Source of the DNA: Odiellus spinosus
Taxonomy: Eukaryota > Arthropoda > Arachnida > Opiliones > Phalangiidae
DNA: 64,000 nucleotides
Direction: 5' to 3'
NCBI GenBank assembly: GCA_963920705.1
Contig: OY987240.1
Span: 3,416,501 to 3,480,500 of the forward strand
How positions within the stretch are numbered: the stretch's first letter is position 1; the number at the start of each line of letters is the position of its first letter. The notes beneath the pieces were generated by a model. That model worked only from the letters and a program-made list of their open reading frames with translations. It had not been told where the DNA came from and searched no databases. Positions 43,716-55,584 of this stretch are shown here, piece after piece. Both the position numbers and the translations under genes were made by a program.

Positions 43716-45059
43716 TTGGTTCGAAAAACATCATTCGAAAAACATCATTCGAAAAACATCATTCGAAAAACATCATTCGAAAAACATCATTCGAAAAACA
43801 TCATTCGAAAAACATCATTCGAAAAACATCATTCGAAAAACATCATTCGAAAAACATCATTCGAAAAACATCATTCGAAAAACATCATTCGAAAAACATC
43901 ATTCGAAAAACATCATTCGAAAAACATCATTCGAAAAACATCAATCGAAAAACATCAATCGAAAAACTTGATTCGAAAAACTTGATTCGAAAAACATCAT
44001 TCGAAAAACATCATTCGAAAAACATGATTCGAAAAACATCATTCGAAAAACATCATTCGAAAAACATCATTCGAAAAACATCATTCGAAAAACATCATTC
44101 GAAAAACATCATTCGAAAATCATCATTCGAAAAACATCATTCGAAAAACATCATTCGAAAAACATGATTCGAAAAACATCACTCGAAAAACATCATTCGA
44201 AAAACATCATTCGAAAAACATGATTCGAAAAACATCATTCGAAAAACATCAATCGAAAAACTTGATTGGAAAAACTTGATTCGAAAAACATCATTCGAAA
44301 AACATGATTCGAAAAACATCATTCGAAAAACATCATTCGAAAAACATCAATCGAAAAACATCAATCGAAAAACATCAATCGAAAAACATCATTCGAAAAA
44401 CTTGATTCGAAAAACATCATTCGAAAAACATCATTCGAAAAACATCATTCGAAAACCATCATTCGAAAAACATCATTCGAAAAACATCATTCGAAAAATG
44501 TCATTCGAAAAACATCATTCGAAAAACATGATTCGAAAAACATCATTCGAAAAACATCATTCGAAAAACATCATTCAAAAAACATCATTCGAAAAACATC
44601 ATTCGAAAAACATCATTCGAAAAACATCAATCGAAAAACTTGATTCGAAAAACATCATTCGAAAAACATCATTCGAAAAACATCATTCGAAAAACATGAT
44701 TCGAAAAACATCACTCGAAAAACATCATTCGAAAAACATCATTCGAAAAACATGATTCGAAAAACATCATTCGAAAAACATCAATCGAAAAACTTGATTG
44801 GAAAAACTTGATTCGAAAAACATCATTCGAAAAACATGATTCGAAAAACATCATTCGAAAAACATCATTCGAAAATCATCATTCGAAAAACATCATTCGA
44901 AAAACATCATTCGAAAAACATCATTCGAAAAACATGATTCGAAAAACACCATTCGAAATACATCATTCGAAAAACATCATTCGAAAAGCATCATTCGAAA
45001 AACATCATTCGAAAAACATCATTCGAAAAACATCATTCGAAAAACATCAATCGAAAAAT
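43716..45059 (+). repeat. HOR copy, 1,344 bp, C3 type
   Basis: Length 96 x 14. Fifteen consensus monomers follow V, then QQLL, the AAACCATC and AAATGTC module, and a D monomer joined directly to CACCATTCG near 44940. No off-length monomer. Confidence 0.8.
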
Positions 45060-46973
45060 TTGGTTCGAAAAACATCATTCGAAAAACATCATTCGAAAAA
45101 CATCATTCGAAAAACATCATTCGAAAAACATCATTCGAAAAACATCATTCGAAAAACATCATTCGAAAAACATCATTCGAAAAACATCATTCGAAAAACA
45201 TCATTCGAAAAACATCAATCGAAAAACATCAATCGAAAAACTTGATTCGAAAAACTTGATTCGAAAAACATCATTCGAAAAACATCATTCGAAAAACATG
45301 ATTCGAAAAACATCATTCGAAAAACATCATTCGAAAAACATCATTCGAAAAACATCATTCGAAAATCATCATTCGAAAAACATCATTCGAAAAACATCAT
45401 TCGAAAAACATCATTCGAAAAACATGATTCGAAAAACATCACTCGAAAAACATCATTCGAAAAACATCATTCGAAAAACATGATTCGAAAAACATCATTC
45501 GAAAAACATCAATCGAAAAACTTGATTGGAAAAACTTTATTCGAAAAACATCATTCGAAAAACATGATTCGAAAACATCATTCGAAAAACATCATTCGAA
45601 AAACATCAATCGAAAAACATCAATCGAAAAACATCAATCGAAAAACATCATTCGAAAAACTTGATTCGAAAAACATCATTCGAAAAACATCATTCGAAAA
45701 CCATCATTCGAAAAACATCATTCGAAAAACATCATTCGAAAAATGTCATTTGAAAAACATCATTCGAAAAACATGATTCGAAAAACATCATTCGAAAAAC
45801 ATCATTCGAAAAACATCATTCAAAAAACATCATTCGAAAAACATCATTCGAAAAACATCATTCGAAAAACATCAATCGAAAAACTTGATTCGAAAAACAT
45901 CATTCGAAAAACATCATTCGAAAAACATCATTCGAAAAACATCATTCGAAAAACTTCATTCGAAAAACATCATTCGAAAAACATCATTCGAAAAACATGA
46001 TTCGAAAAACATCATTCGAAAAACATCATTCGAAAAACATCAATCGAAAAACATCAATCGAAAAACTTGATTCGAAAAACTTGATTCGAAAAACATGATT
46101 CGAAAAACATCATTCGAAAAACATCATTCGAAAAACATGATTCGAAAAACATCATTCGAAAAACATCATTCGAAAAACATCAATCGAAAAACATCAATCG
46201 AAAAACATCAATCGAAAAACATCATTCGAAAAACATCATTCGAAAATCATAATTCGAAAAACATCATTCGAAAAACATCATTCGAAAAACATCATTCGAA
46301 AAACATTATTCGAAAAACATCACTCGAAAAACATCATTCGAAAAACATGATTCGAAAAACATGATTCGAAAAACATCTTTCGAAAAACATCAATCGAAAA
46401 ACTTGATTCGAAAAACATCATTCGAAAAACATGATTCGAAAAACATCATTCGAAAAACATCATTCGAAAAACATCAATCGAAAAACATCAATCGAAAAAC
46501 ATCAATCGAAAAACATCATTCGAAAAACTTGATTCGAAAAACATCATTCGAAAAACATCATTCGAAAAACATGATTCGAAAAACATGATTCGAAAAACAT
46601 CATTCGAAAACCATCATTCGAAAAACCTCATTCGAAAAACATCATTCGAAAAAATTCATTCTAAAAACATCATTCGAAAAACATCATTCGAAATACATCA
46701 TTCGAAAAACATTATTCGAAAAACATGATTCGAAAAACATCATTCGAAAAACATCATTCGAAAAACATTCGAAAAACATCATTCGAAAAACATCATTCGA
46801 AAAACATCATTCGAAAAACATCATTCTAAAAATATCATTCGAAAAACATCATTCGAAAAACACCATTCGAAATACATCATTCGAAAAACATCATTCGAAA
46901 AGCATCATTCGAAAAACATCATTCGAAAAACATCATTCGAAAAACATCATTCGAAAAACATCAATCGAAAAAT
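45060..46973 (+). repeat. HOR copy, 1,914 bp, C2 type
   Basis: Length 135 x 14 + 11 + 13. It contains ACTTTATTCG near 45535, the 13-bp monomer at 45567, ATTTGAAA near 45749 and the 11-bp monomer at 46767. All of these recur 2,586-2,614 bp downstream. Confidence 0.8.
45567..45579 (+). repeat. 13-bp monomer
   Basis: Four A residues instead of five after ATTCG. Shared with 48181 through the 2,614-bp duplication. Confidence 0.85.
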
Positions 46974-47673
46974 TTGGTTCGAAAAACATCATTCGAAAAA
47001 CATCATTCGAAAAACATCATTCGAAAAACATCATTCGAAAAACATCATTCGAAAAACATCATTCGAAAAACATCATTCGAAAAACATCATTCGAAAAACA
47101 TCATTCGAAAAACATCATTCGAAAAACATCATTCGAAAAACATCATTCGAAAAACATCATTCGAAAAACATCAATCGAAAAACATCAATCGAAAAACTTG
47201 ATTCGAAAAACTTGATTCGAAAAACATCATTCGAAAAACATCATTCGAAAAACATGATTCGAAAAACATCATTCGAAAAACATCATTCGAAAAACATCAT
47301 TCGAAAAACATCATTCGAAAAACATCATTCGAAAAACATCATTCGAAAATCATCATTCGAAAAACATCATTCGAAAAACATCATTCGAAAAACATGATTC
47401 GAAAAACATCACTCGAAAAACATCATTCGAAAAACATCATTCGAAAAACATGATTCGAAAAACATCATTCGAAAAACATCAATCGAAAAACATCATTCGA
47501 AAAACATCAATCGAAAAACATCATTCGAAAAACATCATTCGAAAAACATGATTCGAAAAACACCATTCGAAATACATCATTCGAAAAACATCATTCGAAA
47601 AGCATCATTCGAAAAACATCATTCGAAAAACATCATTCGAAAAACATCATTCGAAAAACATCAATCGAAAAAT
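46974..47673 (+). repeat. Short HOR copy, 700 bp, C3 type
   Basis: Exactly 50 x 14. After the V run, QQLL and one AAATCATC unit, an unusual H-Q-H-Q alternation near 47467-47510 leads into the D-CACC junction at 47548. That point is the junction of the 2,614-bp duplication. Confidence 0.8.
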
Positions 47674-49559
47674 TTGGTTCGAAAAACATCATTCGAAAAA
47701 CATCATTCGAAAAACATCATTCGAAAAACATCATTCGAAAAACATCATTCGAAAAACATCATTCGAAAAACATCATTCGAAAAACATCATTCGAAAAACA
47801 TCATTCGAAAAACATCATTCGAAAAACATCAATCGAAAAACATCAATCGAAAAACTTGATTCGAAAAACTTGATTCGAAAAACATCATTCGAAAAACATC
47901 ATTCGAAAAACATGATTCGAAAAACATCATTCGAAAAACATCATTCGAAAAACATCATTCGAAAAACATCATTCGAAAATCATCATTCGAAAAACATCAT
48001 TCGAAAAACATCATTCGAAAAACATCATTCGAAAAACATGATTCGAAAAACATCACTCGAAAAACATCATTCGAAAAACATCATTCGAAAAACATGATTC
48101 GAAAAACATCATTCGAAAAACATCAATCGAAAAACTTGATTGGAAAAACTTTATTCGAAAAACATCATTCGAAAAACATGATTCGAAAACATCATTCGAA
48201 AAACATCATTCGAAAAACATCAATCGAAAAACATCAATCGAAAAACATCAATCGAAAAACATCATTCGAAAAACTTGATTCGAAAAACATCATTCGAAAA
48301 ACATCATTCGAAAACCATCATTCGAAAAACATCATTCGAAAAACATCATTCGAAAAATGTCATTTGAAAAACATCATTCGAAAAACATGATTCGAAAAAC
48401 ATCATTCGAAAAACATCATTCGAAAAACATCATTCAAAAAACATCATTCGAAAAACATCATTCGAAAAACATCATTCGAAAAACATCAATCGAAAAACTT
48501 GATTCGAAAAACATCATTCGAAAAACATCATTCGAAAAACATCATTCGAAAAACATCATTCGAAAAACTTCATTCGAAAAACATCATTCGAAAAACATCA
48601 TTCGAAAAACATGATTCGAAAAACATCATTCGAAAAACATCATTCGAAAAACATCAATCGAAAAACATCAATCGAAAAACTTGATTCGAAAAACTTGATT
48701 CGAAAAACATGATTCGAAAAACATCATTCGAAAAACATCATTCGAAAAACATGATTCGAAAAACATCATTCGAAAAACATCATTCGAAAAACATCAATCG
48801 AAAAACATCAATCGAAAAACATCAATCGAAAAACATCATTCGAAAAACATCATTCGAAAATCATAATTCGAAAAACATCATTCGAAAAACATCATTCGAA
48901 AAACATCATTCGAAAAACATTATTCGAAAAACATCACTCGAAAAACATCATTCGAAAAACATGATTCGAAAAACATGATTCGAAAAACATCTTTCGAAAA
49001 ACATCAATCGAAAAACTTGATTCGAAAAACATCATTCGAAAAACATGATTCGAAAAACATCATTCGAAAAACATCATTCGAAAAACATCAATCGAAAAAC
49101 ATCAATCGAAAAACATCAATCGAAAAACATCATTCGAAAAACTTGATTCGAAAAACATCATTCGAAAAACATCATTCGAAAAACATGATTCGAAAAACAT
49201 GATTCGAAAAACATCATTCGAAAACCATCATTCGAAAAACCTCATTCGAAAAACATCATTCGAAAAAATTCATTCTAAAAACATCATTCGAAAAACATCA
49301 TTCGAAATACATCATTCGAAAAACATTATTCGAAAAACATCATTCGAAAAACATTCGAAAAACATCATTCGAAAAACATCATTCGAAAAACATCATTCGA
49401 AAAACATCATTCTAAAAATATCATTCGAAAAACATCATTCGAAAAACACCATTCGAAATACATCATTCGAAAAACATCATTCGAAAAGCATCATTCGAAA
49501 AACATCATTCGAAAAACATCATTCGAAAAACATCATTCGAAAAACATCAATCGAAAAAT
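47674..49559 (+). repeat. HOR copy, 1,886 bp, C2 type
   Basis: The second member of the 2,614-bp duplication: 133 x 14 + 11 + 13. It differs from the 45060 copy by two missing monomers near 49335, just before the 11-bp monomer at 49353. The 13-bp monomer is at 48181. Confidence 0.8.
48181..48193 (+). repeat. 13-bp monomer
   Basis: Duplicate of the shortened monomer at 45567. Confidence 0.85.
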
Positions 49560-50984
49560 TTGGTTCGAAAAACATCATTCGAAAAACATCATTCGAAAAA
49601 CATCATTCGAAAAACATCATTCGAAAAACATCATTCGAAAAACATCATTCGAAAAACATCATTCGAAAAACATCATTCGAAAAACATCATTCGAAAAACA
49701 TCATTCGAAAAACATCATTCGAAAAACATCATTCGAAAAACATCATTCGAAAAACATCAATCGAAAAACATCAATCGAAAAACTTGATTCGAAAAACTTG
49801 ATTCGAAAAACATCATTCGAAAAACATCATTCGAAAAACATGATTCGAAAAACATCATTCGAAAAACATCATTCGAAAAACATCATTCGAAAAACATCAT
49901 TCGAAAAACATCATTCGAAAAACATCATTCGAAAATCATCATTCGAAAAACATCATTCGAAAAACATCATTCGAAAAACATGATTCGAAAAACATCACTC
50001 GAAAAACATCATTCGAAAAACATCATTCGAAAAACATGATTCGAAAAACATCATTCGAAAAACATCAATCGAAAAACATCATTCGAAAAACATCAATCGA
50101 AAAACTTGATTGGAAAAACTTGATTCGAAAAACATCATTCGAAAAACATGATTCGAAAAACATCATTCGAAAAACATCATTCGAAAAACATCAATCGAAA
50201 AACATCAATCGAAAAACATCAATCGAAAAACATCATTCGAAAAACTTGATTCAAAAAACATCATTCGAAAAACATCATTCGAAAAACATCATTCGAAAAA
50301 CATCATTCGAAAAACATTATTCGAAAAACATCACTCGAAAAACATCATTCGAAAAACATGATTCGAAAAACATGATTCGAAAAACATCTTTCGAAAAACA
50401 TCAATCGAAAAACTTGATTCGAAAAACATCATTCGAAAAACATGATTCGAAAAACATCATTCGAAAAACATCATTCGAAAAACATCAATCGAAAAACATC
50501 AATCGAAAAACATCAATCGAAAAACATCATTCGAAAAACTTGATTCGAAAAACATCATTCGAAAAACATCATTCGAAAAACATGATTCGAAAAACATGAT
50601 TCGAAAAACATCATTCGAAAACCATCATTCGAAAAACCTCATTCGAAAAACATCATTCGAAAAAATTCATTCTAAAAACAGCATTCGAAAAACATCATTC
50701 GAAATACATCATTCGAAAAACATTATTCGAAAAACATGATTCGAAAAACATCATTCGAAAAACATCATTCGAAAAACATTCGAAAAACATCATTCGAAAA
50801 ACATCATTCGAAAAACATCATTCGAAAAACATCATTCTAAAAATATCATTCGAAAAACATCATTCGAAAAACACCATTCGAAATACATCATTCGAAAAAC
50901 ATCATTCGAAAAGCATCATTCGAAAAACATCATTCGAAAAACATCATTCGAAAAACATCATTCGAAAAACATCAATCGAAAAAT
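49560..50984 (+). repeat. HOR copy, 1,425 bp, C2 type
   Basis: Length 101 x 14 + 11. The first part, to about 50100, repeats 46974-47515 including the H-Q-H-Q alternation. It then continues into TTGATTGG, the QQQ block, CATTATT plus CACTCG, CATCTTTCG and a lead-in with the 11-bp monomer at 50778. A private CAGCATTCG lies near 50679. Confidence 0.8.
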
Positions 50985-51239
50985 TTGGTTCGAAAAACAT
51001 CATTCGAAAAACATCATTCGAAAAACATCATTCGAAAAACATCATTCGAAAAACATCATTCGAAAAACATCATTCGAAAAACATCATTCGAAAAACATCA
51101 TTCGAAAAACATCATTCGAAAAACATCATTCGAAAAACATCATTCGAAAAACATCATTCGAAAAACATCATTCGAAAAACATCATTCGAAAAACATCAAT
51201 CGAAAAACATCAATCGAAAAACTTGATTCGAAAAACTTG
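50985..51239 (+). repeat. HOR module 1: V landmark, consensus run, QQLL
   Basis: TTTGGTTCG is followed by 14 consensus monomers, then two CATCAATCG and two CTTGATTCG monomers. Run length is the most variable property among copies (6 to 18). Confidence 0.75.
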
Positions 51240-51530
51240 ATTCGAAAAACATCATTCGAAAAACATCATTCGAAAAACATGATTCGAAAAACATCATTCG
51301 AAAAACATCATTCGAAAAACATCATTCGAAAAACATCATTCGAAAAACATCATTCGAAAAACATCATTCGAAAATCATCATTCGAAAAACATCATTCGAA
51401 AAACATCATTCGAAAAACATGATTCGAAAAACATCACTCGAAAAACATCATTCGAAAAACATCATTCGAAAAACATGATTCGAAAAACATCATTCGAAAA
51501 ACATCAATCGAAAAACTTGATTGGAAAAAC
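51240..51530 (+). repeat. HOR module 2: AAATCATC and CACTCG block
   Basis: Order: HHD, six H, AAATCATC near 51374, D, CACTCG near 51434, HH, D, H, Q, then TTGATTGG near 51518. The same tail (CACTCG to TTGATTGG) occurs again in module 4, so modules 2 and 4 look like an old duplication. Confidence 0.7.
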
Positions 51531-52104
51531 TTGATTCGAAAAACATCATTCGAAAAACATGATTCGAAAAACATCATTCGAAAAACATCATTCGAAAAAC
51601 ATCAATCGAAAAACATCAATCGAAAAACATCAATCGAAAAACATCATTCGAAAAACTTGATTCGAAAAACATCATTCGAAAAACATCATTCGAAAAACAT
51701 CATTCGAAAACCATCATTCGAAAAACATCATTCGAAAAACATCATTCGAAAAATGTCATTCGAAAAACATCATTCGAAAAACATGATTCGAAAAACATCA
51801 TTCGAAAAACATCATTCGAAAAACATCATTCAAAAAACATCATTCGAAAAACATCATTCGAAAAACATCATTCGAAAAACATCAATCGAAAAACTTGATT
51901 CGAAAAACATCATTCGAAAAACATCATTCGAAAAACATCATTCGAAAAACATCATTCGAAAAACTTCATTCGAAAAACATCATTCGAAAAACATCATTCG
52001 AAAAACATCATTCGAAAAACATCATTCGAAAAACATCATTCGAAAAACATCAATCGAAAAACATCAATCGAAAAACTTGATTCAAAAAACTTGATTCGAA
52101 AAAC
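51531..52104 (+). repeat. HOR module 3: AAACCATC, AAATGTC, ATTCAAAA, CTTCATTCG block
   Basis: Order: L-H-D-HH-QQQ-H-L, AAACCATC near 51710, AAATGTC near 51754, D, ATTCAAAA near 51830, Q-L, CTTCATTCG near 51964, QQ, then L with ATTCAAAA near 52081. It is one of the most frequently re-used modules in the window, seen in at least 14 places. Confidence 0.7.
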
Positions 52105-52356
52105 ATGATTCGAAAAACATCATTCGAAAAACATCATTCGAAAAACATCATTCGAAAAACATCATTCGAAAAACATCATTCGAAAATCATCATTCGAAAA
52201 ACATCATTCGAAAAACATCATTCGAAAAACATCATTCGAAAAACATGATTCGAAAAACATCACTCGAAAAACATCATTCGAAAAACATCATTCGAAAAAC
52301 ATGATTCGAAAAACATCATTCGAAAAACATCAATCGAAAAACTTGATTGGAAAAAC
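52105..52356 (+). repeat. HOR module 4: second AAATCATC and CACTCG block
   Basis: Begins at a D monomer, then five H, AAATCATC near 52186, four H, D, CACTCG near 52260, HH, D, H, Q and TTGATTGG near 52346. It mirrors module 2 apart from H counts and the missing QQLL. Confidence 0.7.
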
Positions 52357-53060
52357 TTGATTCGAAAAACATCATTCGAAAAACATCATTCGAAAAACAT
52401 GATTCGAAAAACATCATTCGAAAAACATCATTCGAAAAACATCATTCGAAAAACATCAATCGAAAAACATCATTCGAAAAACATCAATCGAAAAACATCA
52501 ATCGAAAAACTTGATTCGAAAAACTTGATTCGAAAAACATCATTCGAAAAACATCATTCGAAAAACATGATTCGAAAAACATCATTCGAAAAACATCATT
52601 CGAAAAACATCATTCGAAAAACATCAATCGAAAAACATCAATCGAAAAACTTGATTCGAAAAACTTGATTCGAAAAACATGATTCGAAAAACATCATTCG
52701 AAAAACATGATTCGAAAAACATCATTCGAAAAACATCATTCGAAAAACATCATTCGAAAAAGATCATTCGAAAAACATCATTCGAAAAACATCATTCGAA
52801 AATCATCATTCGAAAAACATCATTCGAAAAACATCATTCGAAAAACATCATTCGAAAAACATGATTCGAAAAACATCATTCGAAAAACATCATTCGAAAA
52901 ACATGATTCGAAAAACATGATTCGAAAAACATCATTCGAAAAACATCAATCGAAAAACATCAATCGAAAAACATCATTCGAAAAACATTTTTCGAAAAAC
53001 ATCATTCGAAAAACATCATTCGAAAAACATCATTCGAAAAACATTATAAGAAAAACATAA
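52357..53060 (+). repeat. HOR module 5: AGATC, CATTTTTCG, first CATTATAAG block
   Basis: In this copy the front is enlarged by extra QQLL groups (52500-52670). From 52679 comes D-H-D, the AGATC monomer (GATC at 52762), AAATCATC near 52802, D, D-D, QQ, CATTTTTCG near 52985 and CATTATAAG near 53041 followed by CATAATTCG. Confidence 0.7.
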
Positions 53061-53315
53061 TTCGAAAAACATCATTCGAAAAACATCATTCGAAAAACAT
53101 CATTCGAAAAACATCAATCGAAAAACTTGATTCGAAAAACATCATTCGAAAAACATGATTCGAAAAACATCATTCGAAAAACATCATTCGAAAAACATCA
53201 TTCGAAAAACATCATTCGAAAAACATTATAAGAAAAACATAATTCGAAAAACATCATTCGAAAAACATCATTCGAAAAACATCTTTCGAAAAACATCAAT
53301 CGAAAAACTTGATTC
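53061..53315 (+). repeat. HOR module 6: second CATTATAAG and CATCTTTCG block
   Basis: Order: HHH, Q, L, H, D at 53155, four H, CATTATAAG near 53223, CATAATTCG, HH, CATCTTTCG near 53280, Q, L. In copies before about 24 kb the monomer after CATTATAAG reads AAATAATTCG rather than ACATAATTCG, a substitution that separates early from late copies. Confidence 0.7.
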
Positions 53316-53496
53316 GAAAAACATCATTCGAAAAACATGATTCGAAAAACATCATTCGAAAAACATAATTCGAAAAACATCAATCGAAAAACATCAATCG
53401 AAAAACATCAATCGAAAAACATCATTCGAAAAACTTGATTCGAAAAACATCATTCGAAAAACATCATTCGAAAAACATGATTCGAAAAACATGATT
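53316..53496 (+). repeat. HOR module 7: QQQ-H-L-HH-DD block
   Basis: Order: H, D, H, CATAATTCG (consensus in most copies), three Q, H, L, HH, then two D monomers. The CATAATTCG here is shared only with the copy 1,705 bp downstream. Confidence 0.7.
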
Positions 53497-53879
53497 CGAA
53501 AAACATCATTCGAAAACCATCATTCGAAAAACCTCATTCGAAAAACATCATTCGAAAAAATTCATTCTAAAAACATCATTCGAAAAACATCATTCGAAAT
53601 ACATCATTCGAAAAACATTATTCGAAAAACATGATTCGAAAAACATCATTCGAAAAACATCATTCGAAAAACATTCGAAAAACATCATTCGAAAAACATC
53701 ATTCGAAAAACATCATTCGAAAAACATCATTCTAAAAATATCATTCGAAAAACATCATTCGAAAAACACCATTCGAAATACATCATTCGAAAAACATCAT
53801 TCGAAAAGCATCATTCGAAAAACATCATTCGAAAAACATCATTCGAAAAACATCATTCGAAAAACATCAATCGAAAAAT
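53497..53879 (+). repeat. HOR module 8: C2 lead-in with 11-bp monomer
   Basis: Order: H, AAACCATC, CCTCATTCG, H, AAAATTC plus ATTCTAAA, HH, AAATAC, CATTATT, D, HH, the 11-bp monomer at 53673, four H, ATTCTAAA plus ATATC, HH, CACCATTCG with AAATAC, HH, AAAAGC, four H, Q, ending at V. It occurs 20 times with only small changes. Confidence 0.75.
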
Positions 53880-55584
53880 TTGGTTCGAAAAACATCATTC
53901 GAAAAACATCATTCGAAAAACATCATTCGAAAAACATCATTCGAAAAACATAATTCGAAAAACATAATTCGAAAAACATCATTCGAAAAACATCATTCGA
54001 AAAACATCATTCGAAAAACATCATTCGAAAAACATCATTCGAAAAACATCATTCGAAAAACATCATTCGAAAAACATCATTCGAAAAACATCAATCGAAA
54101 AACATCAATCGAAAAACTTGATTCGAAAAACTTGATTCGAAAAACATCATTCGAAAAACATCATTCGAAAAACATGATTCGAAAAACATCATTCGAAAAA
54201 CATCATTCGAAAAACATCAATCGAAAAACATCAATCGAAAAACATCATTCGAAAAACATCATTCGAAAAACATTATAAGAAAAACATAATTCGAAAAACA
54301 TCATTCGAAAAACATCATTCGAAAAACATCTTTCGAAAAACATCAATCGAAAAACTTGATTCGAAAAACATCATTCGAAAAACATGATTCGAAAAACATC
54401 ATTCGAAAAACATGATTCGAAAAACATCATTCGAAAAACATCATTCGAAAAACATCATTCGAAAAAGATCATTCGAAAAACATCATTCGAAAAACATCAT
54501 TCGAAAATCATCATTCGAAAAACATCATTCGAAAAACATCATTCGAAAAACATCATTCGAAAAACATGATTCGAAAAACATCATTCGAAAAACATCATTC
54601 GAAAAACATGATTCGAAAAACATGATTCGAAAAACATCATTCGAAAAACATCAATCGAAAAACATCAATCGAAAAACATCATTCGAAAAACATTTTTCGA
54701 AAAACATCATTCGAAAAACATCATTCGAAAAACATCATTCGAAAAACATTATAAGAAAAACATAATTCGAAAAACATCATTCGAAAAACATCATTCGAAA
54801 AACATCATTCGAAAAACATCAATCGAAAAACTTGATTCGAAAAACATCATTCGAAAAACATGATTCGAAAAACATCATTCGAAAAACATCATTCGAAAAA
54901 CATCATTCGAAAAACATCATTCGAAAAACATTATAAGAAAAACATAATTCGAAAAACATCATTCGAAAAACATCATTCGAAAAACATCTTTCGAAAAACA
55001 TCAATCGAAAAACTTGATTCGAAAAACATCATTCGAAAAACATGATTCGAAAAACATCATTCGAAAAACATAATTCGAAAAACATCAATCGAAAAACATC
55101 AATCGAAAAACATCAATCGAAAAACATCATTCGAAAAACTTGATTCGAAAAACATCATTCGAAAAACATCATTCGAAAAACATGATTCGAAAAACATGAT
55201 TCGAAAAACATCATTCGAAAACCATCATTCGAAAAACCTCATTCGAAAAACATCATTCGAAAAAATTCATTCTAAAAACATCATTCGAAAAACATCATTC
55301 GAAATACATCATTCGAAAAACATTATTCGAAAAACATGATTCGAAAAACATCATTCGAAAAACATCATTCGAAAAACATTCGAAAAACATCATTCGAAAA
55401 ACATCATTCGAAAAACATCATTCGAAAAACATCATTCTAAAAATATCATTCGAAAAACATCATTCGAAAAACACCATTCGAAATACATCATTCGAAAAAC
55501 ATCATTCGAAAAGCATCATTCGAAAAACATCATTCGAAAAACATCATTCGAAAAACATCATTCGAAAAACATCAATCGAAAAAT
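53880..55584 (+). repeat. HOR copy, 1,705 bp, C2 type
   Basis: Length 121 x 14 + 11. The V run contains two adjacent CATAATTCG monomers at 53949. At about 54238 the order jumps to a CATTATAAG segment and then at 54384 to module 5. The copy is the period of the 1,705-bp duplication; 11-bp monomer at 55378, GATC at 54467. Confidence 0.8.

Larger units (their letters stand above)
44900..50100 (+). repeat. Tandem duplication, period 2,614 bp
   Basis: Pairs at 2,614 bp: D-CACC junction 44934/47548, 45256/47870, 13-bp monomer 45567/48181, 46095/48709. After two monomers are lost near 49335 the shift is 2,586 bp (11-mer 46767/49353, V 46974/49560, H-Q-H-Q 47481/50067). Rare shared changes such as ACTTTATTCG support recent origin. 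Confidence 0.85.
50985..53879 (+). repeat. Fullest HOR copy, 2,895 bp (reference copy)
   Basis: Length 206 x 14 + 11. All module types seen elsewhere after 14 kb, except the 42907-type block, occur here once and in order, so I use this as the reference; its eight modules are listed separately. The 11-bp monomer is at 53673 and the only GATC at 52762. Confidence 0.82.
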
